64,000 nucleotides of DNA from Prevotella sp. (GTDB lineage Bacteria; Bacteroidota; Bacteroidia; Bacteroidales; Bacteroidaceae). The stretch covers positions 27,611 to 91,610 of the forward strand of contig JAFRRN010000077.1 of the NCBI GenBank assembly GCA_017428055.1. The letters run 5' to 3'. Shown one piece after another: positions 9,575 to 18,278 of the stretch; position 1 is the stretch's first letter, and each line of letters opens with the position of its first letter. Under the pieces are notes generated by a model. That model saw only the letters and a program-made list of their open reading frames with translations, did no database searches and had not been told where the DNA came from. A program made the position numbers and the translations under genes.

Positions 9575-10095
9575 AGCCGCCTCATCTTGTTGTAGAGGGT
9601 CTGGCGGGTGATGCCCAGCAACTCGGCAGCCTGGGTGAGATTGCCGTGGCAATGGTCGATGGCGCGGCGGATATGCCCCTTCTCCATCTCGTCGAGACTG
9701 ACTATCTCATCCCGCAAGTCGAGTACGTCCCTCAGCTTGCGCACCAATTCATCGTTGTCCCAAGGCTTGGTGATGAAATCAGCCGCGCCATTCTTCAATC
9801 CCCTTACCGCCAACGAGACGTCTGCGTAGGCGGTCAGCAATACGACAGGGGTCTGGGGATGCTGCTTGCGGATGGTGCGAAGCCAAAACAACCCCTCTTG
9901 CCCACTGTTCACCCCAAGCGTGAAGTTCATGTCGAGCAACACCAAGTCGATAGGCTGCTGTGCCATTATCTTCAAGATGTCCTCGGGCTGCGTCGTTGTC
10001 AGCACTTGCTCGAAAGTTTCTTCCAACAGATAGCGCATAGCTGTCAGTATGGAAGTATTGTCGTCTACAATAAGTATCGTTCCGTACCTGTTCAT
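9571..10095 (-). CDS. Response regulator with receiver and Fis-type helix-turn-helix, no AAA+ domain
   Basis: The receiver domain (about 1-115) shows the acidic pair Asp11-Asp12, phospho-acceptor Asp55 (VLLDMNF), Thr88 and Lys110 (ITKPWD). A short linker joins it to a Fis-type helix-turn-helix (about 132-174, GNLTQAAELLGITRQTLYNK). NtrC-type regulators have a sigma-54 ATPase between these two parts; it is absent here, as in the RegA/ActR group. The regulator should therefore bind DNA and act on the main RNA polymerase directly. The start at 10095 removes a 13-residue extension not belonging to the receiver. A -7 box lies so close (10101-10108) that the mRNA may be leaderless. The gene overlaps the kinase gene by 4 bp. 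The 40-bp inverted repeats at 10117, 19406 and 22016 are its likely binding sites (inference). Confidence 0.92.
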   Translation of the reverse strand: MNRYGTILIVDDNTSILTAMRYLLEETFEQVLTTTQPEDILKIMAQQPIDLVLLDMNFTLGVNSGQEGLFWLRTIRKQHPQTPVVLLTAYADVSLAVRGLKNGAADFITKPWDNDELVRKLRDVLDLRDEIVSLDEMEKGHIRRAIDHCHGNLTQAAELLGITRQTLYNKMRRL

Positions 10096-10100
10096 GGATG

Positions 10101-10135
10101 CAAAGTTACCACTTTCTGTCAAAAAATCATACAAA
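10101..10135 (-). promoter_or_regulatory. Probable promoter of the response regulator-kinase operon
   Basis: Read on the minus strand, TAACTTTG (10108-10101) matches the Bacteroidales -7 box TAnnTTTG, and TTTG (10135-10132) stands 23 bp upstream as the -33 element. The -33 element falls inside the 40-bp inverted repeat at 10117-10156, so a bound regulator would block this promoter. Expected transcription start is at or within a few bases of the ATG at 10095. Confidence 0.55.
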
Positions 10136-10156
10136 GGGGTGTATAATAATTAGACA
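10117..10156. promoter_or_regulatory. 40-bp inverted-repeat operator, copy A
   Basis: The half-sites are TGTC..AATCATACA on the left and TGTATAATAATTAGACA on the right; folded on each other they agree at TGTCnAAnnATnATACA. The same 40-bp arrangement recurs at 19406-19445 and 22016-22055. It lies between the divergent regulator operon and the TolC operon. Its centre is 69.5 bp before the first base of the TolC -7 box. Likely bound by the adjacent response regulator. Confidence 0.75.
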
Positions 10157-10182
10157 ATCTGCTTCCTATCGATTCCAAATGC

Positions 10183-10213
10183 TTGCATTGAAAAGAATTA
10201 ACACCTATTTTTG
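10183..10213 (+). promoter_or_regulatory. Promoter of the TolC/fusion-protein operon
   Basis: A -33 element TTGC (10183-10186), a 19-bp spacer and a -7 box TATTTTTG (10206-10213) fit the Bacteroidales consensus. Transcription should start near 10220, just upstream of the TolC ATG at 10238. The -33 box begins 26 bp after operator A ends. Confidence 0.8.
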
Positions 10214-10237
10214 CATCAACAAATACACGAAACGAAC

Positions 10238-11560
10238 ATGAAACAAGCATTGCTAATCCTTCTTGCCTTTGCCACACGGCAGGTTGCCGCCCAGACATCC
10301 TGGACCATGCAACAATGCATACAATATGCCGTGGAACACAACCATGAGGTGAAACGGGCAGAGTTGGAACTTGACAACTACAAAGCTGCCAAGACCGGAG
10401 TCATCGGACGATTCCTGCCATCTGCGGACGCAGGCATCGGGGCGCAATACAGCTTCGGGCGTGCCATCGACCCTGAGACCAACGGCTATACCGATGTCAG
10501 TACCTTTTATAATGGTTATCAAATATCGGCATCGCTACCCGTTTTCGACGGATTCAGCCGTCTGCATGCGCTAAAGGCAGCCCATGCAAGTATGCTCATG
10601 GGACACCATGCCTTACGCCAAAAACAAGACGAAACAGCCCTTAGCGTATTGCAGGCTTTTACCAATGTGGCATATTACGAAGGACTGGTCACGATGGCAG
10701 ACGAAAAGTTGAAAGAGGCCACCTTGTTACTCAAACAGACACAAACGCTCGAAGAGGTTGGTCGTAAAAGTGCGGCTGACGTAGCCCAAATGGAGTCGCA
10801 GGAAGCCGAAGCCGAATACGAACTGGCCCGCCAGCGAAACCTACTCGCCTCTGCCCTGCTGGAGTTGAAAAAGACGATGGCTTTCCCAATGGGAGACACC
10901 TTGTCGCTGTCTGTCAAGAATCATGGAGAGTGGCAGCACGACCCAGGCTTGTGCATAGAACCTACCACCAAGGCTCTCGAACTCAATCCCGAACTGCAGG
11001 CAGCCCGTTACCGTGTGCAGACAACAAAACATGAGTGGCACCAAGCCCGCGCATCCCTTTTTCCCTCTCTCTCTGTAGGCGTAGGCATGAACACCACCTA
11101 TTATAAGACGCTGCACTCTGAAACGGCTGCCTCTTTTGGCAACCAGTTTAAGAACAACATGGGGGAATATGTGAGCTTTACCTTAAGCATTCCACTCTTC
11201 AATCGCCTACAGACCATTACCAATATCCGTCGTAAAAGAAACGAACACCAAATGGCACATGAGGCTTACGAACAGACACAACTCGAACTGGAAAAACTCG
11301 CTCGCGAGGCTTGGCAAGACTGGCAGGGATTCCTGAAGCAAGCCATCCAGATGGAGAAAAAGGTGGAGGCTGATAGCCTTGCCTATCTGTTGACACGCAG
11401 ACAATTCGAGGAAGGCCTGAGTACGGCCATTGACCTACACACAACCTCATCGCAACTGCTTAACTCAAAAGCCACCCTGCTACAATGCCAACTGATGGCG
11501 ATGGTGAAAGAACAATTAGTAAGATACTATCAAGGAGAAACAATATGGACAGAGCAATAG
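10238..11560 (+). CDS. TolC-family outer-membrane efflux protein
   Basis: The 440-residue product begins with a signal peptide (MKQALLILLAFATRQVAAQ). It then has the two repeated outer-membrane efflux halves, rich in coiled-coil helices, starting WTMQQCIQYAVEHNHEVKRA and again in the second half (ALELNPELQAARYRVQTTKHEWHQARASLFPS split by the loop). It would form the trimeric channel through which the pump exports its substrate. Start at 10238 is chosen because 10211 precedes the expected transcription start. Its last 16 bases overlap the start of the membrane-fusion gene, so the two are translationally coupled. Confidence 0.92.
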   Translation: MKQALLILLAFATRQVAAQTSWTMQQCIQYAVEHNHEVKRAELELDNYKAAKTGVIGRFLPSADAGIGAQYSFGRAIDPETNGYTDVSTFYNGYQISASLPVFDGFSRLHALKAAHASMLMGHHALRQKQDETALSVLQAFTNVAYYEGLVTMADEKLKEATLLLKQTQTLEEVGRKSAADVAQMESQEAEAEYELARQRNLLASALLELKKTMAFPMGDTLSLSVKNHGEWQHDPGLCIEPTTKALELNPELQAARYRVQTTKHEWHQARASLFPSLSVGVGMNTTYYKTLHSETAASFGNQFKNNMGEYVSFTLSIPLFNRLQTITNIRRKRNEHQMAHEAYEQTQLELEKLAREAWQDWQGFLKQAIQMEKKVEADSLAYLLTRRQFEEGLSTAIDLHTTSSQLLNSKATLLQCQLMAMVKEQLVRYYQGETIWTEQ

Positions 11561-12798
11561 AAAAGACCAAGGCGCAACAAATGAGGAAATATTGGCCGTA
11601 CATGGTAGGTGGATGCCTACTACTGGCGGTGCTTTCGTGGGTGGTCTTTGGCAACCATGCCTCGACATTGAAAGTAAACAGGAATGAGCTGACCATCAGC
11701 GAGGTGAGGAGCGCAGAATTCAAAGACTATGTACGCACCAACGGACAGGTACTGCCCATCCAAGTGGTACAGATCTCCCCTGAAGAAGGCGGCATCGTAA
11801 TGGAAAAGGTGGCAGAGGAAGGCACAATGGTACGTAAGGGCGATGTCATCGTGCGCTTAAGCAACTCAAATCTCGACCTCCAAATCCTAAACGCCGAGGC
11901 AGAACTCGCAGAGAAGCAAAACCTACTTCGCAATACCCAAGTGGCGATGCAACAAGACCGACTGAACAACCAGACCGAGCAAGCCCAATTAGACATGGAC
12001 ACGCAGCGCAAGCAGCGCACCTTCGAGCAGAACAAACGGCTTTACCAAGAAAAGCTCATCAGCCGTGAGGATTACCTCCAGTCGCAAGAGGATTACCAGC
12101 TTTCTTCCAAGAAACGCTCCTTGGTGTCGAAGCGCCTGAAGCAAGACTCCATCTATCGCACGGTACAGATGGACCAGATGGAGGACAACCTACAGAACAT
12201 GCGCCGCAACGTGGTGCTCGTCCGCCAGCGCAAAGGCAAGCTCGAAGTGCGTTCCGCCATCGATGGCGAGTTAGGATTGCTCGACGTAGAGTTGGGACAG
12301 AGCATCACTCCCGGCCAGAAGATCGGCCAAATAAACGACCTCTCTGACTATAAAGTCCAGGCGCAAATCGATGAACACTACATCGACCGGGTGCGACAGG
12401 GGCTTACAGCCACATTCACCCGTGGCGACAAGCGGTATCAATTGCAAGTGCGCAAGGTCTATCCGGAGGTGCGCGAGGGCAAGTTCCGTTGTGACTTCGT
12501 CTTCAAAGGCGAGCGTCCCGAGAACATCCGCACGGGCCAGACCTACTACATCGACCTCGAACTGGGCCAACCAGAGCAAGCCGTACTCATCCCTCGCGGC
12601 ACGTTCTTTCAGACCACAGGGGGGCAATGGATTTTTGTTATGGACAAGAGCGGCTCGAAAGCCTATCGCCGCCAGATTCGCATAGGTCGCCAGAACCCGC
12701 AGTATTACGAGGTACTCGAAGGCTTGGAGCCTGGCGAGCGTGTCGTCACCAGCGGCTACGAGGCATTTAAGGACAATGAAGTGCTGGTGATTAAGTAA
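11545..12798 (+). CDS. HlyD/MacA-type periplasmic membrane-fusion protein
   Basis: This adaptor would bridge the inner-membrane ABC permeases and the TolC channel. Residues about 12-35 form one membrane anchor (WPYMVGGCLLLAVLSWVVF). A lipoyl-like half (GGIVMEKVAEEGTMVRKGDV) follows, then a long coiled-coil hairpin rich in Gln, Arg and Leu (about 100-220), the second lipoyl half (VRSAIDGELGLLDVELGQ) and a beta-barrel region. The length of 417 residues is usual. The ATG at 11545 lies within the end of the TolC gene and has AAGGAG a few bases upstream, which is uncommon in this phylum. The upstream in-frame ATG at 11485 is rejected because it would place extra polar residues before the anchor. 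Confidence 0.92.
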   Translation: MDRAIEKTKAQQMRKYWPYMVGGCLLLAVLSWVVFGNHASTLKVNRNELTISEVRSAEFKDYVRTNGQVLPIQVVQISPEEGGIVMEKVAEEGTMVRKGDVIVRLSNSNLDLQILNAEAELAEKQNLLRNTQVAMQQDRLNNQTEQAQLDMDTQRKQRTFEQNKRLYQEKLISREDYLQSQEDYQLSSKKRSLVSKRLKQDSIYRTVQMDQMEDNLQNMRRNVVLVRQRKGKLEVRSAIDGELGLLDVELGQSITPGQKIGQINDLSDYKVQAQIDEHYIDRVRQGLTATFTRGDKRYQLQVRKVYPEVREGKFRCDFVFKGERPENIRTGQTYYIDLELGQPEQAVLIPRGTFFQTTGGQWIFVMDKSGSKAYRRQIRIGRQNPQYYEVLEGLEPGERVVTSGYEAFKDNEVLVIK

Positions 12799-12918
12799 GG
12801 TGTCGATGAAGAAACAAGGCACTAAGGAGGGAGAAAAGACGTAGCAAACAGGGAGGAAACCTATACATAGACGGGAGAAAACCTATATCTCGCTTGTTTC
12901 TGCCAACCGTCCGTATGA

Positions 12919-12938
12919 ATTAGGGCGGTCGCCCTAAT
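12919..12938. repeat. Perfect palindrome between fusion-protein and first permease genes
   Basis: Two 9-bp arms (ATTAGGGCG / CGCCCTAAT) stand 2 bp apart in the 239-bp gap 12799-13037. The same gap has a short tandem duplication around GGGAGgAAACCTATA (about 12850-12882). No promoter box or gene is clear in this gap, so it may be an mRNA-processing or attenuating hairpin inside the operon. Confidence 0.5.
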
Positions 12939-13037
12939 CCATCAGAGTGCCCGACCACAATAATGATACCGACCGCCCAAAACCAAGTTTTATATAATGA
13001 AGGCAATACGAACAGAAGAATTAAGCAATATAGAAGA

Positions 13038-15434
13038 ATGAATAGTTATCTGAAATTCCTGAGCCGCCATCGGCTGTTTACCATCATCAATATCGTGGGA
13101 CTGTGCCTCTCGATGGCTTTCCTGCTGCTGTTGGGCGACCTAATCTATCGTCAGACAACGGTAGAGAACTATCAGACACGTGCTGACAGAACCTTCGTCG
13201 TAGGCAATGAAATGTGCATGATGTCGAACTTTCGCGTTGGCGAGCGGCTGAAAGACCGTTTCCCTGAGGTGGAAGACTGGTGTTCGATGGCAGGTTACAG
13301 CATAACGTTCAGCATCCAAGGCCAGGAGGCTAACACCAAAGTGCTGGTTACGGGTCAGAACTTCTTCACATTCTTCGACTACCCGCTGCTGACGGGCGAT
13401 TGCCAAAAGGTGCTCAGTGCGCCCAATCTGATTGTGGTGAGCAAGTCTTTCGCACAGCGTTATTGGCCTGATGAGAGTCCTATCGGAAAGGAGATGGTAC
13501 TGGGCGATGAAACAGAATTAGGCGACGCGAACGATGGGAAAGCACGCATCACCTATATCGTCAGTGGCATCATGGACGACTTCGACCGCTCCATTGTTCC
13601 TGACGGATATGAATGCGTATTCAATGTAGAGAACCTTCGCCACTTCCACTACTCGGCCTGGAGCGAGCAGATGGGCAATGCCAGTTGTTGTGTGTTGTTC
13701 CTGATGCAGCGCGAAGGCTGCGACTTGCAGAGCAAGACAAAAGACATGCGCGACTATCTAAAGACTTTTTTCTGGATATACCAGATGGAGGCAGCAAAAG
13801 AACTGACTCTCACCCCATTCTCTACGCTCTATTACGATGCGATGGAATGCTCGTTAGGACAGGAAGACATCAATCACGGCAGTCGGAAGATGGCCCGCCT
13901 CTATGTAGTTGTTGCCCTACTGGTGTTGGTGTTCGCCATCTTCAACTACGTGAACCTGAGTGTATCGCTCACCACTGAGCGTTCGAAGGAAATGGCCACA
14001 AGGCGACTGTTAGGTCTATCGCGCCTTCAAGTCTTCGGCAAACTGATAGGCGAGAGCATTCTCTTCACGGCGATTGCTTTCATGATAGCCTATCTGATAG
14101 CCATCGCCCTACAAGACAAGGCGATGGAAATGGCCAATTGCCCGTTGGACTTGTTGAAAGATACGGGCGTTACCACCATCATAGCCTTTCTACTTGGTGT
14201 CATTCTCGTTGGCTCATTGGCAGGTTTCGTGCCAGCCACGATACTCAGCGGCTATCAACCCATCGACATCGTTCGTGGCACATTCCGCCGCCGTGTGCGC
14301 CAGCGTTGGAGTCATGCGCTGATGGTGTTGCAGGCCGTCTTCGCCATCGTCATGCTGACTGTCACGCTATTGCTGGGTAACGGTATCCGTGAGCGCATGA
14401 ACCGCCCATTAGGTTACGACATCGAAAATATCCTTGAGGCTTGGGACGTTGCTACCCTCAACGAAAGCCAGCGGCAGACATTCCGCAGCAAATTGCTTGA
14501 ACTGCCAGAGATAGAGGCTGTTGGCTTCGGCTATGGCACACCCCTTGAGGGGCTGGAAAACCAGACGGTTTCTGCCGATGACGGAACGGTGGTTAGTATG
14601 CGATTTCTGATGGGCGACAGTTGCTTCTTTAACATCTTGAACATCCACCCAGAGAGAACCTACATCGATAAAGGCTTGGGAGCCAACCACCAGTTGCTAC
14701 GGCAATTCGGGAAGCACGATGACGAGAGGAAGATTGTGACAGCCGATGGAAAGGTGAATTTTGAAATAGGAGCCGTTTATCCCGATATCGTCTATCAGAA
14801 CGTCATGCGCGAAGAGGAGCATCCTACACCTATTATATATATAAGGGAAGATGAATTCCGCGACAGTATTGATAACTATGCGAGCAGAAGATACGGGAAG
14901 CCTCGCTTGGGACTAATAAGATATTGTGGTGAGCGTAAGAAGGTGGAGAATGCCATCAAGCGGCAGATTAGTACGCTTACAGGCCGTGAGGCGGAAGATG
15001 TCCACTCGCTCTCCCAGCGTCATCGGGAATGGTACGAAGACTACGAGCGGTTCCTCGACGTGCTGACGGTCTTTACGGTGGTTGCCTTGTTGATAGCCAT
15101 CCTTGGCTTGATGGCGATGAACAGTTACTTTGTAGGTCAGCGTCGTCGTGAGATTGCCGTGCGCCGCGTCTTCGGTGCTGAAATCAACAGTATCACCCTG
15201 TGCCTGCTCCGTACCGTCGCCATCCAGTCGCTTGTCGCCGCTGTCATCGCCATCCCTCTCTCCTGCTGGATTGCCCCGACGGTGGGCAGCATTTCCGGAC
15301 TCCGCATCGTGATGCAGCCCCTGCCGCTCGTCCTCTCCCTCCTGATTGTCCTCGCCGTCAACCTGCTGACCGCCACCTTCCAAGGCTGGCGCGCCGCAAC
15401 GGAGAATCCAGTCAACAGCATTCAGACAGAGTGA
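13038..15434 (+). CDS. MacB/FtsX-type ABC transporter permease 1
   Basis: The start at 13038 (MNSYLKFLSRHRLFTIINIV, with AGAAG upstream) aligns with the starts of the sister permeases; the frame's earlier ATG at 12963 adds an unrelated 25 residues. The 798-residue protein has an N-terminal membrane helix, a large periplasmic MacB-like domain, and FtsX-type membrane helices near residues 290-430. A second periplasmic part follows, then a final helix group ending in WRAATENPVNSIQTE. The segment RSKEMATRRLLGLSR and its later repeat RRREIAVRRVFGAEI are the FtsX coupling-helix motifs that contact the ATPase. It would work with the ABC ATPase at 24833. It is probably transcribed from the TolC promoter. 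Confidence 0.9.
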   Translation: MNSYLKFLSRHRLFTIINIVGLCLSMAFLLLLGDLIYRQTTVENYQTRADRTFVVGNEMCMMSNFRVGERLKDRFPEVEDWCSMAGYSITFSIQGQEANTKVLVTGQNFFTFFDYPLLTGDCQKVLSAPNLIVVSKSFAQRYWPDESPIGKEMVLGDETELGDANDGKARITYIVSGIMDDFDRSIVPDGYECVFNVENLRHFHYSAWSEQMGNASCCVLFLMQREGCDLQSKTKDMRDYLKTFFWIYQMEAAKELTLTPFSTLYYDAMECSLGQEDINHGSRKMARLYVVVALLVLVFAIFNYVNLSVSLTTERSKEMATRRLLGLSRLQVFGKLIGESILFTAIAFMIAYLIAIALQDKAMEMANCPLDLLKDTGVTTIIAFLLGVILVGSLAGFVPATILSGYQPIDIVRGTFRRRVRQRWSHALMVLQAVFAIVMLTVTLLLGNGIRERMNRPLGYDIENILEAWDVATLNESQRQTFRSKLLELPEIEAVGFGYGTPLEGLENQTVSADDGTVVSMRFLMGDSCFFNILNIHPERTYIDKGLGANHQLLRQFGKHDDERKIVTADGKVNFEIGAVYPDIVYQNVMREEEHPTPIIYIREDEFRDSIDNYASRRYGKPRLGLIRYCGERKKVENAIKRQISTLTGREAEDVHSLSQRHREWYEDYERFLDVLTVFTVVALLIAILGLMAMNSYFVGQRRREIAVRRVFGAEINSITLCLLRTVAIQSLVAAVIAIPLSCWIAPTVGSISGLRIVMQPLPLVLSLLIVLAVNLLTATFQGWRAATENPVNSIQTE

Positions 15435-15460
15435 AAGATTCCAAGTTGATTAGTTCTTGA

Positions 15461-15712
15461 ATTATATCAAAATGAACGAACCATATTATGAAACGTTGTT
15501 TAGATTGTTACCCTGTATTTTGTACAAATTTTGGTTTAATTTTGTTCAATTTCTCGCCAAAAGCGATAGATAAAGGGGCGCACAACGTGCGGAAATTATC
15601 CAAAATGGGAATCAAAATTATATCAAAATTTTGTTCAGGCATAGCCCTATATTTTGTTCAAATTTAGTGATAATTTTCGTTCAATTTCTCGCCAAGGGCG
15701 ATTCCAATAATA
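15461..15712. repeat. Two copies of an AT-rich hairpin repeat (gap 15435-15746)
   Basis: No gene is present in this 312-bp gap. It holds two diverged copies of a roughly 90-110 bp unit, each with a GTATTTTGTACAAATTT-like part, then GTTCAATTTCTCGCC and a small hairpin (15554-15566 and 15689-15701, the latter a perfect TCGCC-AAG-GGCGA). A GCGCACAACGTGCGG hairpin separates them. A third copy sits at 22255-22370 before another permease gene, and a related inverted one near 41882-41910. The gap ends with CACAAACTTATAAACTCACA before the ATG, a leader shared with the other permease genes. Confidence 0.75.
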
Positions 15713-15746
15713 GTTCTTAAATTCTCACAAACTTATAAACTCACAA

Positions 15747-18116
15747 ATGAAGACAATCATCAGAAACTTTACATCGATATTCAGGAAGTTTGCTGCGGCA
15801 AATGTGTTGAACCTGTTGGGCTTGAGCCTGGCCTTTGCCTCATTCTTCGTCATCATGACGCAGGTGAACTACGACTTGGGCTACAACAAGAGTTTTACGG
15901 AGTACGGAAACCTGTATCGCATGACCATGAAGTTAGGGGCTGGTTACGAAGACTATGGCAGAACGCTTCCCCGCCCGGTGGTGGAACGCATGGCGGCAGC
16001 GTCGCCTCACGTTACGGGCCATGCCGTGATGCAGGGCTGGACTAATATTGACCAGTATATCGTGGGCGAGCAAGAGTTCACGTTGAATCTGATATATGGA
16101 ATCCATGATTTCCTCGGCATGTTTAAGCCAACCGTCATTGGCGGTGACTTGAAGGGGTTAAACCAACTGGCTAATATCGTGCTGCCGCGTTCTGAGGCGA
16201 TGCGCATATTCGGTACTGCCGATGCGGTGGGCAAAACCATGAAATACAAATGGGACAATGGCTGGCTTTTCAATGTCTGTGCCGTGATAGAGGACTATCC
16301 GGAAAACAACTTCCTGCATGGGGCTTGTTTTATTGGCATTAATTCCAATGAAGACAATTACAACAACTGGAACTATGATGCCTATATACGTGTGGATGAT
16401 GCCGCAAATCTGCCGACTGTGCAGAAGGCCTTGCGTAAGACCGCCGTTGAACTCTTCAAGGAAAAGTTTGAATTAACAAAGGAAGAGGAAGAATCCTTGC
16501 AAGTGGTATTTACCAATGTGGCTGATACCCATTTCTCAAAAGTCCTTGACAAATCAGCCCCTGGCAGGAGTTCCGTCTATTTGCTCATCTGCTTCTCGCT
16601 GTTGATTGTCGTGATAGCGGCTGTGAACTTCATGAACTTCACTTTGGCAGAAACCCCTATGCGCATCCGCAGCATCAATACCCAGAAAGTATTGGGCGCA
16701 ACGACGGCACAACTGCGAGGCAGCCTGATGGCAGAGGCTGTGCTAATTAGTCTGATAGCCTTCATCGTGTCGTTAGGATTCGTGTATATCGCTCATGACT
16801 TGGGCTTGCAGCAGTTGGTGCAGGGCAGCATTTTGTTGCAGGACCATCTGCCGCTGATTGGCATCACCCTGCTACTAAGCATCGTGGTGGGTTTGATGGC
16901 TGGTGCCTATCCGTCTTACTACGTCACATCCTTCGCGCCAGCCTTGGTGCTGAAAGGCTCTTTCGGCCTCTCTCCCAAAGGTCGTGTGCTGCGTACCATC
17001 TTGATTTGCTTGCAATTCGTCGGCTCCTTCGTACTGGTCATTGGCGTAGGGATTATGTATTTGCAGAGCTACTTCATCTATCACACCGACTACGGCTTCG
17101 ACAAGGATGAGGTGTTGGTAGTGAGCACGGCACCTGACACGCGTAACAAGGTGGATGCCATCGACTCAGATTTGCGTTCGATTTCCGGCATTGATGGGGC
17201 AAGCCTGTCTCAGAGCATTCTGGGTAGTAGTGATCGCTATCAGACGTGGGGCAGAGGTAATGGCGACAAACACATGAACTTCACCTGTTTCTTCGTGGAT
17301 TGGCGATTCCTCGATGTCATGGGTATCGATATCGTGGAAGGTCGCAACTTCCGGAAAGACGATGGTGATGTGTATATCTTCAGCGAGTCGGCAAAGAAGC
17401 AATACCCTTGGCTCACCGTTGATCAGCCCATTACTGATGACGACTATTCTGTAGTAGGCTTTTGTAAAGACATCAAGTATTCCTCATTGCGAGTGGACGA
17501 CAGCCAGCAACCTATCGCCTTCTTTGTCCCCAGTCCGAATGGCAGTTATTGGTATAATGGCTCTTGGCGTAACCACTTGATGGTGCGGGTAGCCAAGGGA
17601 GTGGACAAACGGGAAGCCAAGCAGAAAGTGATGGAGACGGTCAACAAGTACGAGAAAAACCAGCCTCTTGACATCAGCGGACTGCGTTATATGGATGAAG
17701 TGCTGGAAAAGACCTACCAGCAGGAAAGCCTCTTTACCAAACAGATTCTGCTGTTCTCGCTGCTCGCCATCCTCATCAGCATGATAGGTGTGTTTGGCAT
17801 GACGATGTTCGAGAGCGAATACCGTCGCAAAGAGATAGGCATCCGCAAGGTGTTTGGTAGTTCCACGAAGGAAATATTGACGATGTTCAACAGACGCTAC
17901 CTGTATATCCTGTTGGGGTGTTTTGCGGTGGCGGCTCCTATAGGTTACATGCTGGGCGTGCATTGGCTCGAAGGCTTTGCTGTCCGCACCGCCATCTCGC
18001 CCTTGCTCTTCTTAGTGTCGTTCCTGCTCATCACCTTGATTACCATGCTCACAGTCACCTACCAGAGTTGGAAGAATGCCAATGAAAATCCTGTCAACAG
18101 CATCAAGAACGAATAA
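15747..18116 (+). CDS. MacB/FtsX-type ABC transporter permease 2
   Basis: The 789-residue protein has an N-terminal helix (VLNLLGLSLAFASFFVIMTQ), a MacB-like periplasmic domain, and the FtsX helices beginning near residue 280 with the coupling segment MRIRSINTQKVLGATT. A second half follows with ESEYRRKEIGIRKVFGSSTK, and the end is WKNANENPVNSIKNE. It is the close sister of the permease at 19567, suggesting a tandem duplication that the DUF4143 gene later separated or that was built around it. It follows permease 1 by 312 bp of repeat DNA with no recognised promoter. A terminator-like hairpin comes 17 bp after its stop. Confidence 0.9.
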   Translation: MKTIIRNFTSIFRKFAAANVLNLLGLSLAFASFFVIMTQVNYDLGYNKSFTEYGNLYRMTMKLGAGYEDYGRTLPRPVVERMAAASPHVTGHAVMQGWTNIDQYIVGEQEFTLNLIYGIHDFLGMFKPTVIGGDLKGLNQLANIVLPRSEAMRIFGTADAVGKTMKYKWDNGWLFNVCAVIEDYPENNFLHGACFIGINSNEDNYNNWNYDAYIRVDDAANLPTVQKALRKTAVELFKEKFELTKEEEESLQVVFTNVADTHFSKVLDKSAPGRSSVYLLICFSLLIVVIAAVNFMNFTLAETPMRIRSINTQKVLGATTAQLRGSLMAEAVLISLIAFIVSLGFVYIAHDLGLQQLVQGSILLQDHLPLIGITLLLSIVVGLMAGAYPSYYVTSFAPALVLKGSFGLSPKGRVLRTILICLQFVGSFVLVIGVGIMYLQSYFIYHTDYGFDKDEVLVVSTAPDTRNKVDAIDSDLRSISGIDGASLSQSILGSSDRYQTWGRGNGDKHMNFTCFFVDWRFLDVMGIDIVEGRNFRKDDGDVYIFSESAKKQYPWLTVDQPITDDDYSVVGFCKDIKYSSLRVDDSQQPIAFFVPSPNGSYWYNGSWRNHLMVRVAKGVDKREAKQKVMETVNKYEKNQPLDISGLRYMDEVLEKTYQQESLFTKQILLFSLLAILISMIGVFGMTMFESEYRRKEIGIRKVFGSSTKEILTMFNRRYLYILLGCFAVAAPIGYMLGVHWLEGFAVRTAISPLLFLVSFLLITLITMLTVTYQSWKNANENPVNSIKNE

Positions 18117-18133
18117 AGCTAACGAGTGTTGTT

Positions 18134-18171
18134 CGGGCGAAATCATCCTCTTTTGGGTTAGATTTCGCCCG
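18134..18171 (+). terminator. Probable intrinsic terminator after permease 2
   Basis: An 11-bp perfect stem (CGGGCGAAATC / GATTTCGCCCG) with a 16-nt loop lies just after the permease stop. The following TATTCTTG is only weakly U-rich, so termination may be partial. Confidence 0.65.
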
Positions 18172-18205
18172 TATTCTTGCAATACATATATAATTTTAGG
18201 AACGT

Positions 18206-18236
18206 AATCCAAAAAATCTGGATAAAATTTTGGATT
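18206..18236. promoter_or_regulatory. Palindrome upstream of the DUF4143 ATPase gene
   Basis: Two perfect 9-bp arms, AATCCAAAA and TTTTGGATT, are 13 bp apart and end 42 bp before the ATPase start. The position suits an operator for this single gene. No protein that binds it can be named. Confidence 0.5.
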
Positions 18237-18278
18237 ATGCTTTCGGTTTATTAACTTTACAGCGCAAATTGTAAAGAT

